DNA from: Inia geoffrensis
Lineage: Eukaryota > Chordata > Mammalia > Artiodactyla > Iniidae
DNA: 64,000 nt
Direction: 5' to 3'
Assembly: GCA_036417435.1 (NCBI GenBank)
Contig: CM070905.1
Location: 65,861,092-65,925,091 of the forward strand
The position numbers were made by a program, and so were the translations under genes. The notes beneath the pieces were generated by a model. That model searched no databases, was not told where the DNA came from, and saw only the letters and a list, made by a program, of their open reading frames with translations. Of the stretch, positions 11,731 through 24,449 are shown piece after piece; within the stretch, counting starts at the first letter, position 1, and the number at the start of each line of letters is the position of its first letter.

Positions 11731-12560
11731 ACTTATTTTGTGACAATTTTAGACTCACATTTAAAAGTTTTGAAAACAGTACAGTTTACACCCCAAGAAG
11801 ACCCTTTCACTCAGCTTCTCTTTATGTTAACATTTTAACCATAGGATATTTATCTAAATTAAGAAATTAACCTTGATATACTATTTTAACTAATATTTTG
11901 AACATATTGTGACTTTATTAATTTTTCCCCTAACATTATGTTTATGTTTCAGGATCCCATCCAGGATTCCACACAACATTTCATTGGCAGGTCTCCTCCT
12001 GTCTGTGATTTCTTCAGCCCTCCCCTGTCTCTCATAACACTTTTGAAGATTACTGATGAGTTACTTTTTTAGAATGTCCTCCAATTTAGAGTGTCTGACG
12101 TTTTCTCCTGATTAGGCTAAGATTTTGCATTACTGGGAGAAATCATACAGAGACACTATGTCCTTCTCAGTGCATTATAATAGCAAGTATATGAGGCCGG
12201 TATGTATTACTGGGATGTTGACCTCGACAACCTGGTTAAAGTGGTGCTTGCCTGGAGTCTGCACTCTATAGACCTTTACTATGGAGACTATTTATGTTTT
12301 CCTCTAATTGCACAATTCTATTTCCCTCTTCATTGTTGCTCCTCTGACAACTGTCCCAGTGAGGTGTAGAGGGACACCTCATTACACCCTGGTGAGAATG
12401 GAAGTCCAAGCTCTTTAAGTGCTCTCCATTGACATAATGAGGGTCTTAGTTGCTGGCTTTTGGAGATGAAAAGTCCTGGCTCCCTACTTGACCTACAGTG
12501 ACACCACTCAAGTGGGAGGATTGGGGCATCTTGTTACAGAATAGTGAGAGCTGAAGAGGG
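11731..12560 (+). mobile_element. Ancient L1M 3' UTR remnant
   Basis: Diverged block sequence typical of an old L1M 3' end: GACAATTTTAGACTCACATT, then CCCCAAGAAGACCCTTTCAC, TCAGGATCCCATCCAGGATT (11950-11969), AGAATGTCCTCCAATTTAGA and a part with GGGATGTTGACCTCGACAAC. No coding capacity. Subfamily not assigned. Confidence 0.65.
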
Positions 12561-13567
12561 GAAGGAGGGGACCACTAAAAAAGAAACCTAAACATAAACA
12601 AAACTAGTTTTTTTAGGTGACAAATATAAACTAGATAAAACATAACATCATAGGAAATCAAAACCTGTTAGGATGCATACCTGAAAGTACACTGTGCTTT
12701 AAATAAAACTGAAAATAAATCATGAGCGCTTATTTGAGGCACCATAACAGAGACACTAAGTAAATTTAAAATAGTGCAAAAACACACTCTGGTTCATAAA
12801 TTCATCATGTTCATGATAACAGTTCTCCCAAATGCCAAGAAAACTATTCTCAGTGTGTAAATGCAGCATTTATGCCAAAACAGCAGAAGCCCATCAGTGC
12901 CAAAACAATAGCAGCAGGGGCACTTGCAGCAACTGTATCCTTCCAGGCTGACAATGGAACTGAGTTACCAGGAAAGGAAACATGCTTCAATGATGTAAGG
13001 AGGCTAGCCTAAGGACAGAATCTGAGAAACAATGCACCAGAAGAAGAATCCTACACAATCTGGGCCATCAGGAACTGGCACCTTTGATGTAAAAGGCACA
13101 GGAGAGGCAATAAGTCACAGTTTTCTGTTCTTTCACATTGATTTGCAAGAGATAAGGAATTATTAGAAAATTATCTAGTAGTAATTATTCTTCAAATTAG
13201 AAATTGTAAACCAGTAGGGAGTTTTAAAACACCAAACAGATGGCATAAAATCATGTACAAGATGACTGCTACATAGAGAAATACTAATTAAAATGATAAA
13301 ATTAATTTCACTTTTTTGTTTAGTAAGCTATTTAAAGATTTAGGTTGCTTGTACACTTCACATGGAAGTGGTTTCCATTTTATTTGTGTACCTTAATAAA
13401 ATCTGGGTCTAGAAAACAAAATACAATTTCTAATAAAGCTGATATAATATATCCATCAGTAAATCTGATAAAATATACATTAGTATCTTAAATTTTCTTT
13501 ATGCTTTGTGAGTACCATCAACAGTTGAATGATTATAACATTATCTTTTACCACACCATTCTTTTCT
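12561..13567. other. No recognised feature
   Basis: AT-rich sequence between an L1M remnant and the mariner. No gene, RNA or repeat is recognised. Confidence 0.45.
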
Positions 13568-13568
13568 A

Positions 13569-14847
13569 TTGGGTTGGACAAAAAGTGCCATTGGTTTTTA
13601 AGTAAAAATAAAAGACACATTTTTCATTTTCACCAAGAACTTTACTGTACAACGTATTTATGCTTCTGTTCCACTACCTTCTGCCATTTTTCAGGCAACT
13701 TCATAATTCCATCTTCCCAAAACTTTTTATTTTTTTGAGCAAAGAACTGTTCCACGTGCTTTTTACAGTCTTCCAGGGAACTGAAATTTTTTCCATTAAG
13801 AGAATTTTGGAAAGACCTAAATAAATGGAAATCCAAAGGTGCAATGTCTGGTGAATACGGCAGATGAATCAGAACTTCCCAGCCAAGCTGTAATACTTTT
13901 TGCCCGGTCATCAAAGAAGCATGCGGTCTTGCGTTATCCTGATGGAAGATTATGTGTTTTCTGTTGACTACTTCTGGATGCTTTTCGCTGAGTGCTGCTT
14001 TCAGTGGGTCTAACTGGGAGCAGTACTTGTTGGAATTAATCGTTTGATTTTCTGGGAGGAGCTCATAATAGACGACTCCCTTCCAATCTCACCATATATA
14101 CAACATCACTTTCTTTGGATGAAGACCGGCCTTTGGTGTCGTTGGCGGTGGTTCATTTCGCTTGCCCCATGATCTCTTCCATTCCACGTTATTTTACAGT
14201 AGCCACTTTTCATCACCCATCACAATTTGCTACAAAAATGGAACACTTTTATTATGTTTAAGTAGAGAGTCGCGTGTGGAAATACGGCCAAGGTTTTTTT
14301 TGCTTAACTTACGTGGAACCCAAACATCAAAGTGATTCACATAACCAAGCTGGGGCAAGTGATTTTCAGCACTTGATCTGGATATTTTGAGTATGTCGGC
14401 TATCTCCCATGTGGTATAACACTGATTGTTCTCAATGTCTTGATTTGATCGCTATCAACTTCGACTGGTCTACCTGACCGTGGAGCATCATCCAGCGAGA
14501 AATCTCCAGCACAAAACTTCACAAACCACTTTTGACACACTCGATCAGTCAGAGCACCTTTTCCATACACTGCACAAATCTTTTTTTGCATTTCGGTTGT
14601 GTTTTTACCTTTCTTGAAATAATAAAGCATAAAATGCCAAAAATGTTGCTTTTCTTCTTCCATCTTCAATATTAAAATGGCTACACAAAAATTCACCAAT
14701 TTTGATAGGTCTTTTTTTTAAATGCACGCTGATATGACGGCTGTCCCATACAATCTAACAAAACTGTTTCAAATGAAGTTAAAGACAACTAAGTGCTACT
14801 AGAACCAACTTACGGAAAAAACAGAAAGAACCTTTTGGCCAATCCAA
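13569..14847 (-). mobile_element. Full-length mariner (Tc1/mariner) DNA transposon, transposase dead
   Basis: A 1279-bp cut-and-paste transposon. The left terminal inverted repeat starts TTGGGTTGGACAAAAAGT (13569) and the right one, read inward on the minus strand, starts TTGGATTGGCCAAAAGGTT (14847). Both ends are flanked by the TA dinucleotide that mariners duplicate (13567-13568 and 14848-14849). Inside is a minus-strand transposase gene of normal length. The element resembles the mariner known from ruminant and cetacean genomes. Confidence 0.93.
13642..14663 (-). pseudogene. Mariner transposase pseudogene (DD34D family)
   Basis: The transposase would bind the terminal repeats through an N-terminal helix-turn-helix region and cut DNA with a DD34D catalytic core. 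The start MEEEKQ lies at 14663. The N-terminal DNA-binding part, with KKGKNTTEMQKKICAVYG and SGRPVEVDSDQIKTL, is readable down to about 14440, where the frame is lost. The catalytic aspartates are all still encoded in one frame: the D of MGDEKW at 14214-14212, the D of HQDNARPH at 13938-13936 and the D of DIAPLDFH at 13833-13831, with exactly 34 residues between the last two. Between the first two lie in-frame stops at 14196-14194 (TAA) and 14091-14089 (TGA). The C-terminus ends ...KYVVQ at 13642. At least one frameshift and two nonsense changes make it non-functional. Confidence 0.9.
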
Positions 14848-14849
14848 TA

Positions 14850-16200
14850 CATATGTTACCTAACTGAACTAAAGACACAGAGTACTAAAAGAGATCATCT
14901 AAAAGGGTGTAATTCATCCTAGCATTCCTAGCCCCAAATAAGATTAGTCCTGAAGACTGAAAAATAAAATTGTAAAAACCATACAAATATATAAAGCCAA
15001 AGGCTCTGGTGGGGGAGGGGGAGAAAAGAAATTCTTATCTTCTGCTATTTTAATGCCCTTCCCATTTGAATTCTTAATTTTAAATCAATGCTCAATAATA
15101 AACTCATTCAGTTAGCAAATACAGATATTGGAAAACCAATAAAAGAGAAATGTGGAAAACAGCTAATGAGTATTCAAGAGTGGCTAAACATTAGTTTCTT
15201 AGCCACTCTTATTGCTGTTAAGTCCAACTCTCTTCAAGACCTTACTAGTTTGCATTTAAGATTTATCAGTAATAATGGAAGTTCAAATGGACAGTAGGGA
15301 CTTCCCAGAGAACAGATAAAAATAAATATCTGCCACCTTTTCCAGCTATTCTACCAAATAAGGATTTTTTTCTCTAAAATATATTTACTAAGGCTTTTCC
15401 AAGCCTGAAGTATAATATGGTTTCTACTCCTTGCCTTGGAAAAATTCCAAAACACTTTATAAAATGATATTCATGCTAAGTAACTTTTAGAAAAACAATA
15501 TCATGATCAAAGTATTTATTATTAAAGGAGAATATATTTAATTCCAAAACGTGTTTTTAATTTTCTTAACAAAAATCATAATAAGAGGAAAAAAATTAAC
15601 AAAAGGGTAAAAGTCCCAAGACCCTTGATATTCACTTCAATATTGTATTTTTTCAAGAATATTTAAAAGATATGACAAAAGTCTAGGTTTCATAAATACA
15701 ATGAGCTGAGATTATAGCATCAGTGAAAATATTATATTATAATAAATCATCTATTGGAATAGGCAGTAACCAAATAATAAAATCCAATATCTGAATATTG
15801 AGGCTTTTAGGCTATTAATAAATTTCACCAAAACATTTTGTGATAACACCACCGTTTGTTTTAAACTGAAGAACCTGTGAAATTAAACAATTTCAGTATT
15901 TTATTTTCAAAGGTTATTAAGTTCAAGAGTGCTAAGAAAAGCCAGCAAGCCTCTCTCCAAATATGCCAAATGGCACCAATGCTCAAGCTATGAGTCTAAC
16001 CAGAAATTCCCATTGTTAATTTCTACCTTAAATTCTGAAGAATTGATTTTTGATTAAATCGTGTTCATTATAAAACTTTAAGCTGCAGCTGACAGACCTT
16101 CTATTATTGAATGTACAAAATAAAACATTAGCCATCTGTTAAAATCATCTTTCTACCTTTTAATGAAAAATTTTTATTAGTTGGTAGAATTTCTCTATTT
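14850..16200. other. AT-rich stretch, no recognised feature
   Basis: Intron-like sequence with a short G-rich run at 15009-15024. The plus-strand open frame at 15088-15297 has no family features and I do not call it a gene. Confidence 0.45.
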
Positions 16201-17500
16201 TCCAGGAATAAAGGACACAAGAAACTTCCATTGTTCAAGCTGACAGGGCTGCCAGACAGAAGCCCCATCAGTCACTGAATTGCCCTTGAGCGGCACAGTT
16301 TTATGATATTTCTAAGGAGTCTGTTTGGACCTGAAAATGTTCTTCCATTTAAACACACTCTGGAAGTAGACACATTTTCTTTCTATTCTATTCTCAGGAA
16401 AAAAAAAAAAAAAGGTATTTTTCTTTACTGCCTTTCTTTGTTTTCCACACGCACATTCAATAAACTGTTCTGTCAAGAGAAAGAGCAAAGGGCTCAATTC
16501 AATAAAAAATTGCAGTGATTATGCTATGCAATTTCGCTCCTGCTACTTTATCACAATTTGCCATTCAAGTGGACACTGCTGTGCTCCCGGCTTTAGAGGG
16601 GGGAAAGTCCATCAGGTGCTGCAAGGTCATTTTATACCAGAAAGACACAAGTCCAATTTGAGAGTGTGCCTATGTCAGATTGTCATCAGTCCTTGTATCA
16701 TAAGCCAAAATCATGACTTCATGCGACACAAAGCAACCAGAATGGATCATTATCAAATAACGCTTATTTACCTAACAACTCTCAGGGTCTGAGTTAATCG
16801 CTGTTACATAAGAAGCTGCACAGTTCAGGCCTCAAAGGCATGACTTAACTAGTTAACTGCTCTTTATTACTGTTCCACCTCAAGGCCATTAAGGAGTGTG
16901 AAAAACTAGAAATGAGCTCAAACTCGGGAAGATGATTCGGTTGGTTGGTTGTGTACATAGACTTGAAAAGGAAAAAAAAAAAAAATTAAAAGTCTCTACG
17001 GTCCAGATGATCTAGGTCTCCTTTCAATTAGGGTATTTTTCTGGAAACTCTGTGACTGCAGAATTGACTTAATATTAACATAGTAAAGATTTCTGCAGAC
17101 ATTTTTGTATGTGTGCTAAAAGCTGCGGCATGCTTGTAGCTTTTATGGTTCAGTATAAGAGAATATTAAGATATTTTACATGTTTTTAATTCACAGTAAG
17201 TCATGAATATCTGGTGTGCATTTTACACTTACAGCACATCACTTCAGACTAATCATAGTTCAAACGCTCAACAGCCCCATTTGGCTATAACTGCTACTAC
17301 AGGAGACACACTGCTGTAGAACCTTACAGGTAAAGCCAGACATGTATAAAAATACATCAGACATGTGCCAACATCTCTAAGGTGCTCATAGAATTCAAAA
17401 AAGGTAGAAAGTTTCTATCCGGACTGTCAAGGACAGTTCATGACTACATTTGCTCTACTGTGATTAGCAGCTATCTACTCATGGTTTTAACAGCAAAGTA
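16201..17500. other. Complex low-repeat stretch, possible conserved non-coding DNA
   Basis: Unlike its surroundings this segment has more even base composition and no recognised repeat apart from an A run at 16399-16413 and another at 16970-16985. Open frames (16303-16518, 16526-16792) are cysteine- and histidine-rich chance frames. It could be an ancient single-copy or conserved non-coding region, but conservation cannot be judged from one sequence. Confidence 0.25.
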
Positions 17501-20500
17501 TGTAAGAAACTGTATTTATTGGGGGTTTTACTTTGAGATTGGAAAATAAAGTGTATATGAGGAAGAGAATGTATTTTTGGTGTGCTTGGAGATGACTTTA
17601 AGAGGACAGTCAGTTATATAGAAGCTAGCTTGAATGCTTTTATTCCCTAATAAGCGAAACGTAATGAGGAATTGAACAGCAGTGATAGCGTCTGGGAAAA
17701 AAAGTGAGTACAGGGAAAAAAGCAGCATTGAACCTATAGAATTAGCAGGTCTTTGGAGCCCAAGCAAAAGTTCCATACCAAAGTGATTCTGATATATCAA
17801 CCCTGTAAAAGCAGGAAAATGAGATCACCAAAAAGGTTAGAAATGGCAAATTTCTAAAAGAAATTTAATGAAAGAAAAATTAATGAAATAAGCCAAAAAT
17901 AATAGAATTAGAGTTCAGATATATTTAGTTGAGAAACAGGAAAACAAATAAGTGGATGTGATCTTCAACAAGATATTTCAGAATAGGTATCATGACTACA
18001 TTGCAGAACTGAGAATTGTACAGAAAGAAGTAGATGTTAGAAATATGAAAGTTGAGATAAACGAGAGATAAGATGTTGAGGGAAAAAAACCCAGCAGAAC
18101 CATGAAGAATTTCACATGCAAAAGTCTACAAGGTTAGAAGAGAGGCAGACACAAAGCAGAGAGATAAAAATCAAAATGCAGTTTATCTTGGAAGCTGTAC
18201 TACTATGATGCCTCAGAGGTTATTCACAAAATCTAGTTTGGAGACTTGCAAAGAACATGGTAAGGTAAGTGACCCCCAATGCTACACACCATCATAACGT
18301 CATGAAGATATTCAATGAAATATTTTAAAAATTTCATATTGGAAAATATACAAAGATGCTTCATACTGTTACACTCTGAATCAGGTTTTATGATTTGAAA
18401 AACAAAACATGAAGAACGCCGTTTACTACCTGAAAGAGGTTGGGCCATATAAAATGAATTTTGGTACAGTTAAACTCTAGAAATTTTTTTCTGCACGTAT
18501 TCCATTACCTAACTTACTCCCAAAAAATACAGATTGAGGCTGGAGGAGCAAAGGATAAGAAATATGATTTTAGTTGAGAAGGTATAGACCAAGGAGAATC
18601 CTATTTAAAGCTAGAATGTGACTGAGAGCTGTGTAAACTAAGCTGATCTCCACTGTGTAGCTGAGAAGATTTGACCTGCACAAAAGTAGGCTTGAAATTG
18701 GAAGACAGTGTCAATTAACCACATTTTCTGAGAAACACAGTGTCTGCACAGTTCTTCCCTCACAGATGATGATAAAGCTATCGAAAAATGCAAATGAAAA
18801 CCCTGCAATACTTGCAGAATAAAGGCATCAAGAATAGTATCTGGAAGATCCAGAATACACATATATTTGACACGGACATTTCAGGAATGAGGAAAAGAAA
18901 TGTCGGAGACACAATAAAAATATTAAGCTGAGAAAAGTGGTAAATACCTAAGTAAATCTAAATCACTTTTTGTTTTATGGGACAATGATAATACTGAGCA
19001 AGAGCATTTGTGTCAGAAGAGTGACCAGTGTTACCACACTCTGTAGTACTTGGATTCTTTGGGAAACAGGAAAGATGCTGACTGAATATAAACCTAGGTT
19101 AGTAACACGTTTCAATAGTAACCTCTAAAAGAACAAAAATGAAGTGTGCACCTTCAAAGTTAGTTAAGGAAAAAACTGGAAAGGATGGGAAAGTATATTC
19201 AATAAATAAAAAACAAAGACTGGGTAAAATACAAAAAAACCTCCAAGAAATCCAGTGATGCTGGGACAAAATGCCATCTTATACTTCTTGTGCGGCCATT
19301 AATTGTTTAAAACTTTGTTCGTATGCCCAAGTAGTGAAATTGGGAGAGTTCTGATTTTTATATTATGTTTAGGTGAACTTCTACTCTTGAGATACTTTAA
19401 AACTTTTCATACACAACATATATTTGTTTACTAAATGAATTATAAAAGTGTACAATAATTTGTAGCTATCGCTAATAGGATTAACAGGTACAAAATTTCT
19501 GGTGAGTACATCAACAGGAAGTATCAATATCACTTGAAATGGATGTTCCCTTTGTTCTTTACAGCAATGTTTAATTAGGATTTTCTCATGGGATGAGAAA
19601 GATTCATTTTTTTAAATGTTCCTGCTGACTTACTTATAATAGCAAATGTCTATCACCAATATTCTTCATTACAGTCTCTATTCTGCTAACCCCCTTCTAA
19701 CATAAAGAACACAACAGAAGAGATGGTGTGTTCAACATATACGGATGTTCAAATATAGGGACTGGTTAAACAAACTGCGGATCATCTTTACGAATGAATA
19801 GTATGAATGCTTTAAAAATAGTAGTATCACAGAAGGTTATCAGTGGCATGGGAAATGTTTAATATATGTTAAATGAAAATTTTCTTAAGAGTATATACTA
19901 CATGATACCTCACTAAGGACACATACACCGCAAGGCAAAAAGTGACTCTTTATATGCTGTTTAAGAATTCTCTATTTTCCAAATGTTCTACAATAATCAT
20001 GTATTGTAACTATGTTATGAGATAATTACAAAATAGAGTAATCCATAATTGGACTATACAATATTATATGTCACCACACAAACGATACTGATATTAATAA
20101 ATAAAATTGCTCATTCTTGCATATAATAAAAAAATCCATGGTTTAAAAAACATCAGCACTCACATAATATGGTACTCACTGTAATGAAAGAACCCATAAT
20201 GTGGTGTTGTGATCCACACAAATCAGCCACCAAAGTGATTGTTTCAGAATCTAAGCTTCAGCTAATTAAAAATGTAAGTGAATGTGTCACAAATAAGCAG
20301 GCACTTATATAGCACACTATACTGAAAGACTTCTCAAGCACTCTTTGTGTGGTATTTAAGTCTTTTTTCATCCTCTGTGTTTCAGTGAACATCCTGAAAA
20401 AATACACAGGATAAATGTGTACATAATCCACTTTAATATCAGTTTGTTTATAACAGTATCTGCCTCGTACCTTTACAATAGTAACAAAGACAAACAATAT

Positions 20501-21555
20501 CATCACTTTAGGAAGAAAAATATATTCAGTTTTTTAAATATTTTGTTCTCTAATTCTTGAAATTTTAGGATTTAAAAGTAATTCCGTTTTTGATAAAATT
20601 TGTAGGAACCAATTTGAAGATAAATCTTCTTTAAAGCTTACCTGTTAAAATTTTGCTTGCCACTAGGCCATGCATAGTCTATATGTATCAATTTTACTGT
20701 TTGACCCACTCATAAGTACTTGTATAAATAAAAATACATTTTTAATATTTAAGTTGGATACATTAATAAGTGCCTTCCGGAACATAAAATAATGCCATCC
20801 CTTTCCTTTATCCAATGTATCCTTTTCCTTTATTTAAGGGGTGGATACCACTGTTTCAGAGATTTCTTACTGTTATTATTTTAACTACCCAGGTCCTGTT
20901 CATACAAACCTGTGTATACAGAAAATCAATAAGCAAAAAAGGAAAATACAAAATAAAAAAATCATACATTGATGCTTTTAGAGGGAGAATTTTTTACAAA
21001 CTTACAAATCAACCAGCTGTTCAAATAAATAATGTATGCTGCAGCTGGCTCTTACATGGGCCTGAGTGTCCAAGAGTAGCAGATGTCCCAGTTCTATAAA
21101 TGTGCTAGTAGAAGGTGGTCCTAAAGTGAGATGGAAACAAATGGTGATGAAAACCTAGAAGTGAGCATTTGACTGTAGAAATGATTCAATATATATTTTT
21201 CTAAAATTTTCTATAAACATTAGAGTAAAGTGCTTTTCAGCTAAAAGCTATAAAAATATCCTATAGCCTCCAAAAGAGTGAATTGATCTCTACACCGATT
21301 TTTTGTTTGTTTTAGATAAGCTCTTTCTCCCCTATACTATGCAAGTGAATGTGTTTTTTTTTAAATTTAGAAAAGTGTTTAGAACCTAAAATGACAGTAA
21401 TTCAGACAATTAACACGGATCTGTCTACAGTAACACTTAGTGATTTAAAAGGGGACCTGTAGAGCCCATACCTGCTCATAAGTAAATGCCAAGATGAAAA
21501 ATCTCAAACCAAACAATGAAAATGTTAAAATATAATAGAAGTCCTGTTCTCAAGA
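17501..21555. other. Long stretch without assigned features
   Basis: About 4 kb of AT-rich sequence. Parts at 17600-18130 and 19730-20060 have the worn texture of very old interspersed repeats, but I cannot assign them. Minus-strand open frames (17528-17800, 18233-18448, 18638-18862, 20258-20506) and the plus frame 20815-21099 show no domain, start context or splice signals that would support coding. Confidence 0.45.
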
Positions 21556-21559
21556 ATAT

Positions 21560-22010
21560 CCACCTAACGGGGAAAAGAGATTTGAACAAATAACAGTATT
21601 TCAACTCCAATGAGTGAAGGGTGCATACGAAACAATAGTAGCACAGATGAATAATGCCACGATGAGCACGACAGGAGGCCAGAGACAGTTCTCATAAAGA
21701 AGATGACTATTAAATTGGTTTCAATTCTTTATAGACACGCCCTGAGTAAGCAACATAATGGAAGGGAAAGTATTCTAGGCAAAAGGTATAACATGTACAA
21801 GATCAGGTATATGTGAATGAGCATAGTAAATAGGTTTGGAATGACTGAAATACAAAGTAGAAAGTGGAAGCAACAGTCTGGGAAGGAAGAAAGGGGAGGT
21901 CATGAATGATCTTGCAGGCGATACTCAGAGTTTAGCATTTATCCTATAAGCAATGGAAATCTACTTACATTTTCTTGAGAGATAAAACAACATATATTGG
22001 ATTTTTCACA
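21560..22010 (+). repeat. Ancient interspersed repeat, same family as 695-1335
   Basis: Shares the block GGGAAAGTATTCTAGGCAAAAGGTATAACATGTAC with the corresponding part of the copy at 1015-1055, followed by GTCATGAATGATCTTGCAGG and a block resembling the 'total removed' phrase. Strongly diverged; family name not assigned. Confidence 0.45.
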
Positions 22011-22184
22011 ATACGAAGGTAAAATCCCTTCATTTCACTGTAGTTAGAATGAAATAAAGAGTGAATACACTGGAGGTGTAGATGGGAAGACACTGAAGCC
22101 ATCCATATGAGAAAAGATGATACTTTGAGCTAATGCAGTGAAGATGGAGGCCATTTCCTAGTCAAAGACAAAGTATCCTTCCTT

Positions 22185-22490
22185 AGTGACCTGAAATAAG
22201 ATCCAAACTCTTGGTCTGAGCATTAACTTTCTCATAAATTTGAACCAATCTTCCATTTTAACCTATTAGCCTATCCCCAACCATATTCCCATACCAACTC
22301 CATTTCACTACACTGGATCAATGTTCCAAAATAAGGCCTAGTCTTCCCCACCCATGTATCTCCTAAACTCATCTTTATCCAGCAAAGTTAATTACAGCTC
22401 TTTGATGCCTTTCAAATCACTTTGGTTTTATCCCCTGTAATACCTAGAAAAATATCTTCCACATGGTAGTTTCAATAAATGTTTGGAGAA
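22185..22490 (+). repeat. L2 (LINE-2) 3' end remnant
   Basis: Diverged but ordered L2 blocks: AATAAGATCCAAACTCTTGG, ATTAACTTTCTCATAAATTT, then CTTTGATGCCTTTCAAATCA, ending ATGGTAGTTTCAATAAATGTTTGGAGAATTTAACTGA, which corresponds to the L2 3' terminus. Ancient and non-coding. Confidence 0.7.
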
Positions 22491-22554
22491 TTTAACTGAC
22501 TCTCTTGCCTCTCAGAACAGTTGACTTCTTTATCCAATACAAAACGGCTAGCTC

Positions 22555-22778
22555 GGGGCTTCCTTGGTGGCGCAGTGGTTGAGAGTCCGCCTGCCGATAC
22601 AGGGGACACGGGTTCATGCCCTGGTCCGGGAAGATCCCACGTGCCGCGGAGCGGCTGGGCCCGTGAGCCATGGCCTCTGAGCCTGCGCGTCCGGAGCCTG
22701 TGCTCCGCAACGGGAGAGGCCACAACAGTGAGAGGCCCGCGTACCGCAAAAAAAAAAAACCCCAAAAACAAAAAAACA
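22555..22778 (+). repeat. CHR-type SINE with target-site duplication
   Basis: Full-length tRNA-derived SINE with head, body and an A tail broken by C. It is flanked by the duplication AAAACGGCTAGCTC (22541-22554) and AAAACTGCTAGTTC (22779-22792), 12 of 14 identical. The two changes are both transitions, as expected with age. It inserted within or next to L2 sequence. Open frames on both strands are by-products of its CpG-rich body. Confidence 0.97.
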
Positions 22779-22879
22779 AAAACTGCTAGTTCATGGCAAA
22801 GTCAGGGGTATACTTTAATCTAAGACTTTGAGTTCTCAACCTACTTCTTTCTTGACCATACCATAAGACTTGTAACAGT

Positions 22880-23330
22880 CAAACTGCCTCTACCTAGATG
22901 TTCCTCTAGCATTATAAACTCAACAGTCTTATCCAAATTAACTGACTTCAACTATTTCCTATCTTCCAGCTCTTGCCAATATCTATTAATTAAATCACCA
23001 ATGTCAAAGTCATCTAGATTTAACACTTCAAAGTCAGCTGAAATTCATCCACCCACAACAGGACTTCAATTACCCTCCATGTTCTGTCAATTTCATGTCT
23101 GTGGCGCTTCTTTGCTCCATTTCACTCTATGCTGGACTTTGAAATAAGATCCTAACTGTTCTCCCCACTGCCCTTAAACCCCTTCTTCATCCAATTTATT
23201 CTACAGATCAAAACAAATTAATCTTCATAAAGTACAATGCTGACCATGCCACTGCAATGATAAAACAAAGCTTTAATACTATTGAACACTATTTTAAAGT
23301 GTTTAGCTAATACAATTAGCTAATAAAATT
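22880..23330 (+). repeat. L2-like remnant
   Basis: Contains GACCATGCCACTGCAATGATAAAACAAAGC (near 23242-23271), which matches the L2 phrase preceding the block seen at 22190, and a cytosine-rich part with CTCCCCACTGCCCTTAAACC. Order relative to the other L2 piece is not colinear, so it is probably a separate insertion. Diverged. Confidence 0.5.
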
Positions 23331-23759
23331 AAATATTTGAAAGTGCATATTGAAAATGAAGACCATATATTTTCTTTGGAGATGATATTGAAAAAAAAAT
23401 CTTATTCTCAATAATAATAAATTTTTAAATTATAAAATACCTGAAATTATAATATAAAAATGTCTTTATACTGAAAATAAACTTAATAAAAATAAACTAC
23501 ATAAAATTATACAATAATGTTGGAAAATCAAAATAAGAATAAAAAGGCTTAAGTGGAGATAAACTCCCTTTTTCTGAAATTAATATAATTCCATAAGATT
23601 GATAATTAATATATAGTACAATTTTAATGTTTCCTATTATTGTTTATTGTTTTTGTTTTGGGAACCAGAAAATAATTTGAAATGAACGCAGAACATATGT
23701 CCCAAAAAAGCTGAGAAGTGTTCAGAAAAAAGTCAGTAGTATAAATATAACATTCTACA

Positions 23760-24060
23760 GGTGTAGTAATTTACTATTGTTGTGTTTCATATTACCACAA
23801 CATAAGGTGCTCAAGACCTTGAGCATTTATTACATCTCTTTAGGTCAGAAGTTCAGCACCACATAGGTGGTTTCTCTGCTTGGGGTGTAACACAACTAAA
23901 ATTAAAGGGTCAGCTGGCTGCATTCTCATCTGAAACTTGGGGCCTTTTGGATGATGGTGTAGGAAGTAATATATGCTGCTACTTCTCACTGAGAAACACT
24001 GGCTCTTCTAACAAGGCTAGATATGGAATTGAACATATAGCACAGGCAGAGGTAAAATCT
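23760..24060 (-). repeat. MaLR-type LTR remnant (MLT1-like), very diverged
   Basis: Read on the plus strand it gives the antisense order of an old mammalian apparent LTR: TACTATTGTTGTGTTTCATATTACCACAAC, CATTTATTACATCTCTTTAGGTCAGAAGTTC and GGTCAGCTGGCTGCATTCTC. This is the long terminal repeat of an extinct endogenous retrovirus-like family. No internal genes are present. Boundaries approximate. Confidence 0.5.
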
Positions 24061-24177
24061 AGCATAGGGAAGCATGTCTGTTGCCAGGGCCCAGGCCATT
24101 GCATGATGGTAAAGTAAGTAAGCACATAAAAGGTAGCCACACCATTACTTTGTTTATATGTTTCATATCCTTACTTT

Positions 24178-24394
24178 AACTCTTAAACTATTTTTATAAT
24201 TTTAACAACCCTCATGTCACCTTGCTTCAGGGCAACAATATTAAAACATCTCCTTTTGGGCCTATTGACAAAGAAAGACACTGCCACCTCTGTAGTCCCA
24301 CCCATTGTGAAGGTAGCATTGGGTTTAGAATACATTATTCTAAACATACAATTTTTCTCATCACACATTTTTTTCATGTAATCCAACGCATTTT
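24178..24394 (-). pseudogene. Coding-like segment, possible decayed gene fragment or terminal exon
   Basis: On the minus strand, 24394 follows an AG preceded by a pyrimidine tract (ACTTTTTCAG, with ENALDYMKKM reading on in an open frame). The frame continues for about 70 codons with a balanced amino-acid composition (a middle part reading YSKPNATFTMGGTTEVAVSF) to a TAA stop at about 24180. Upstream of 24394 the same frame soon hits TAG, and other frames are closed. The composition looks like a real protein rather than random AT-rich translation, but I do not recognise a family. It could be a terminal exon, a retrocopy fragment, or chance. Confidence 0.25.
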
Positions 24395-24449
24395 CTGAAA
24401 AAGTGTTATTTGTCTAAAAATATTTTAGGGTCAGCTACATTTAGTACCT

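Noticed and set aside
16526..16792. 88-codon cysteine-rich frame
   Set aside because: No splice signals, signal peptide or cysteine pattern of a known family; probably chance in a less AT-rich stretch.
22472..22823. Open frames of 95-100 codons on both strands
   Set aside because: They lie over a CHR SINE. The same peptides recur at 30222-30476, 36854-37259 and 44041-44271, which shows they are translations of the repeat.
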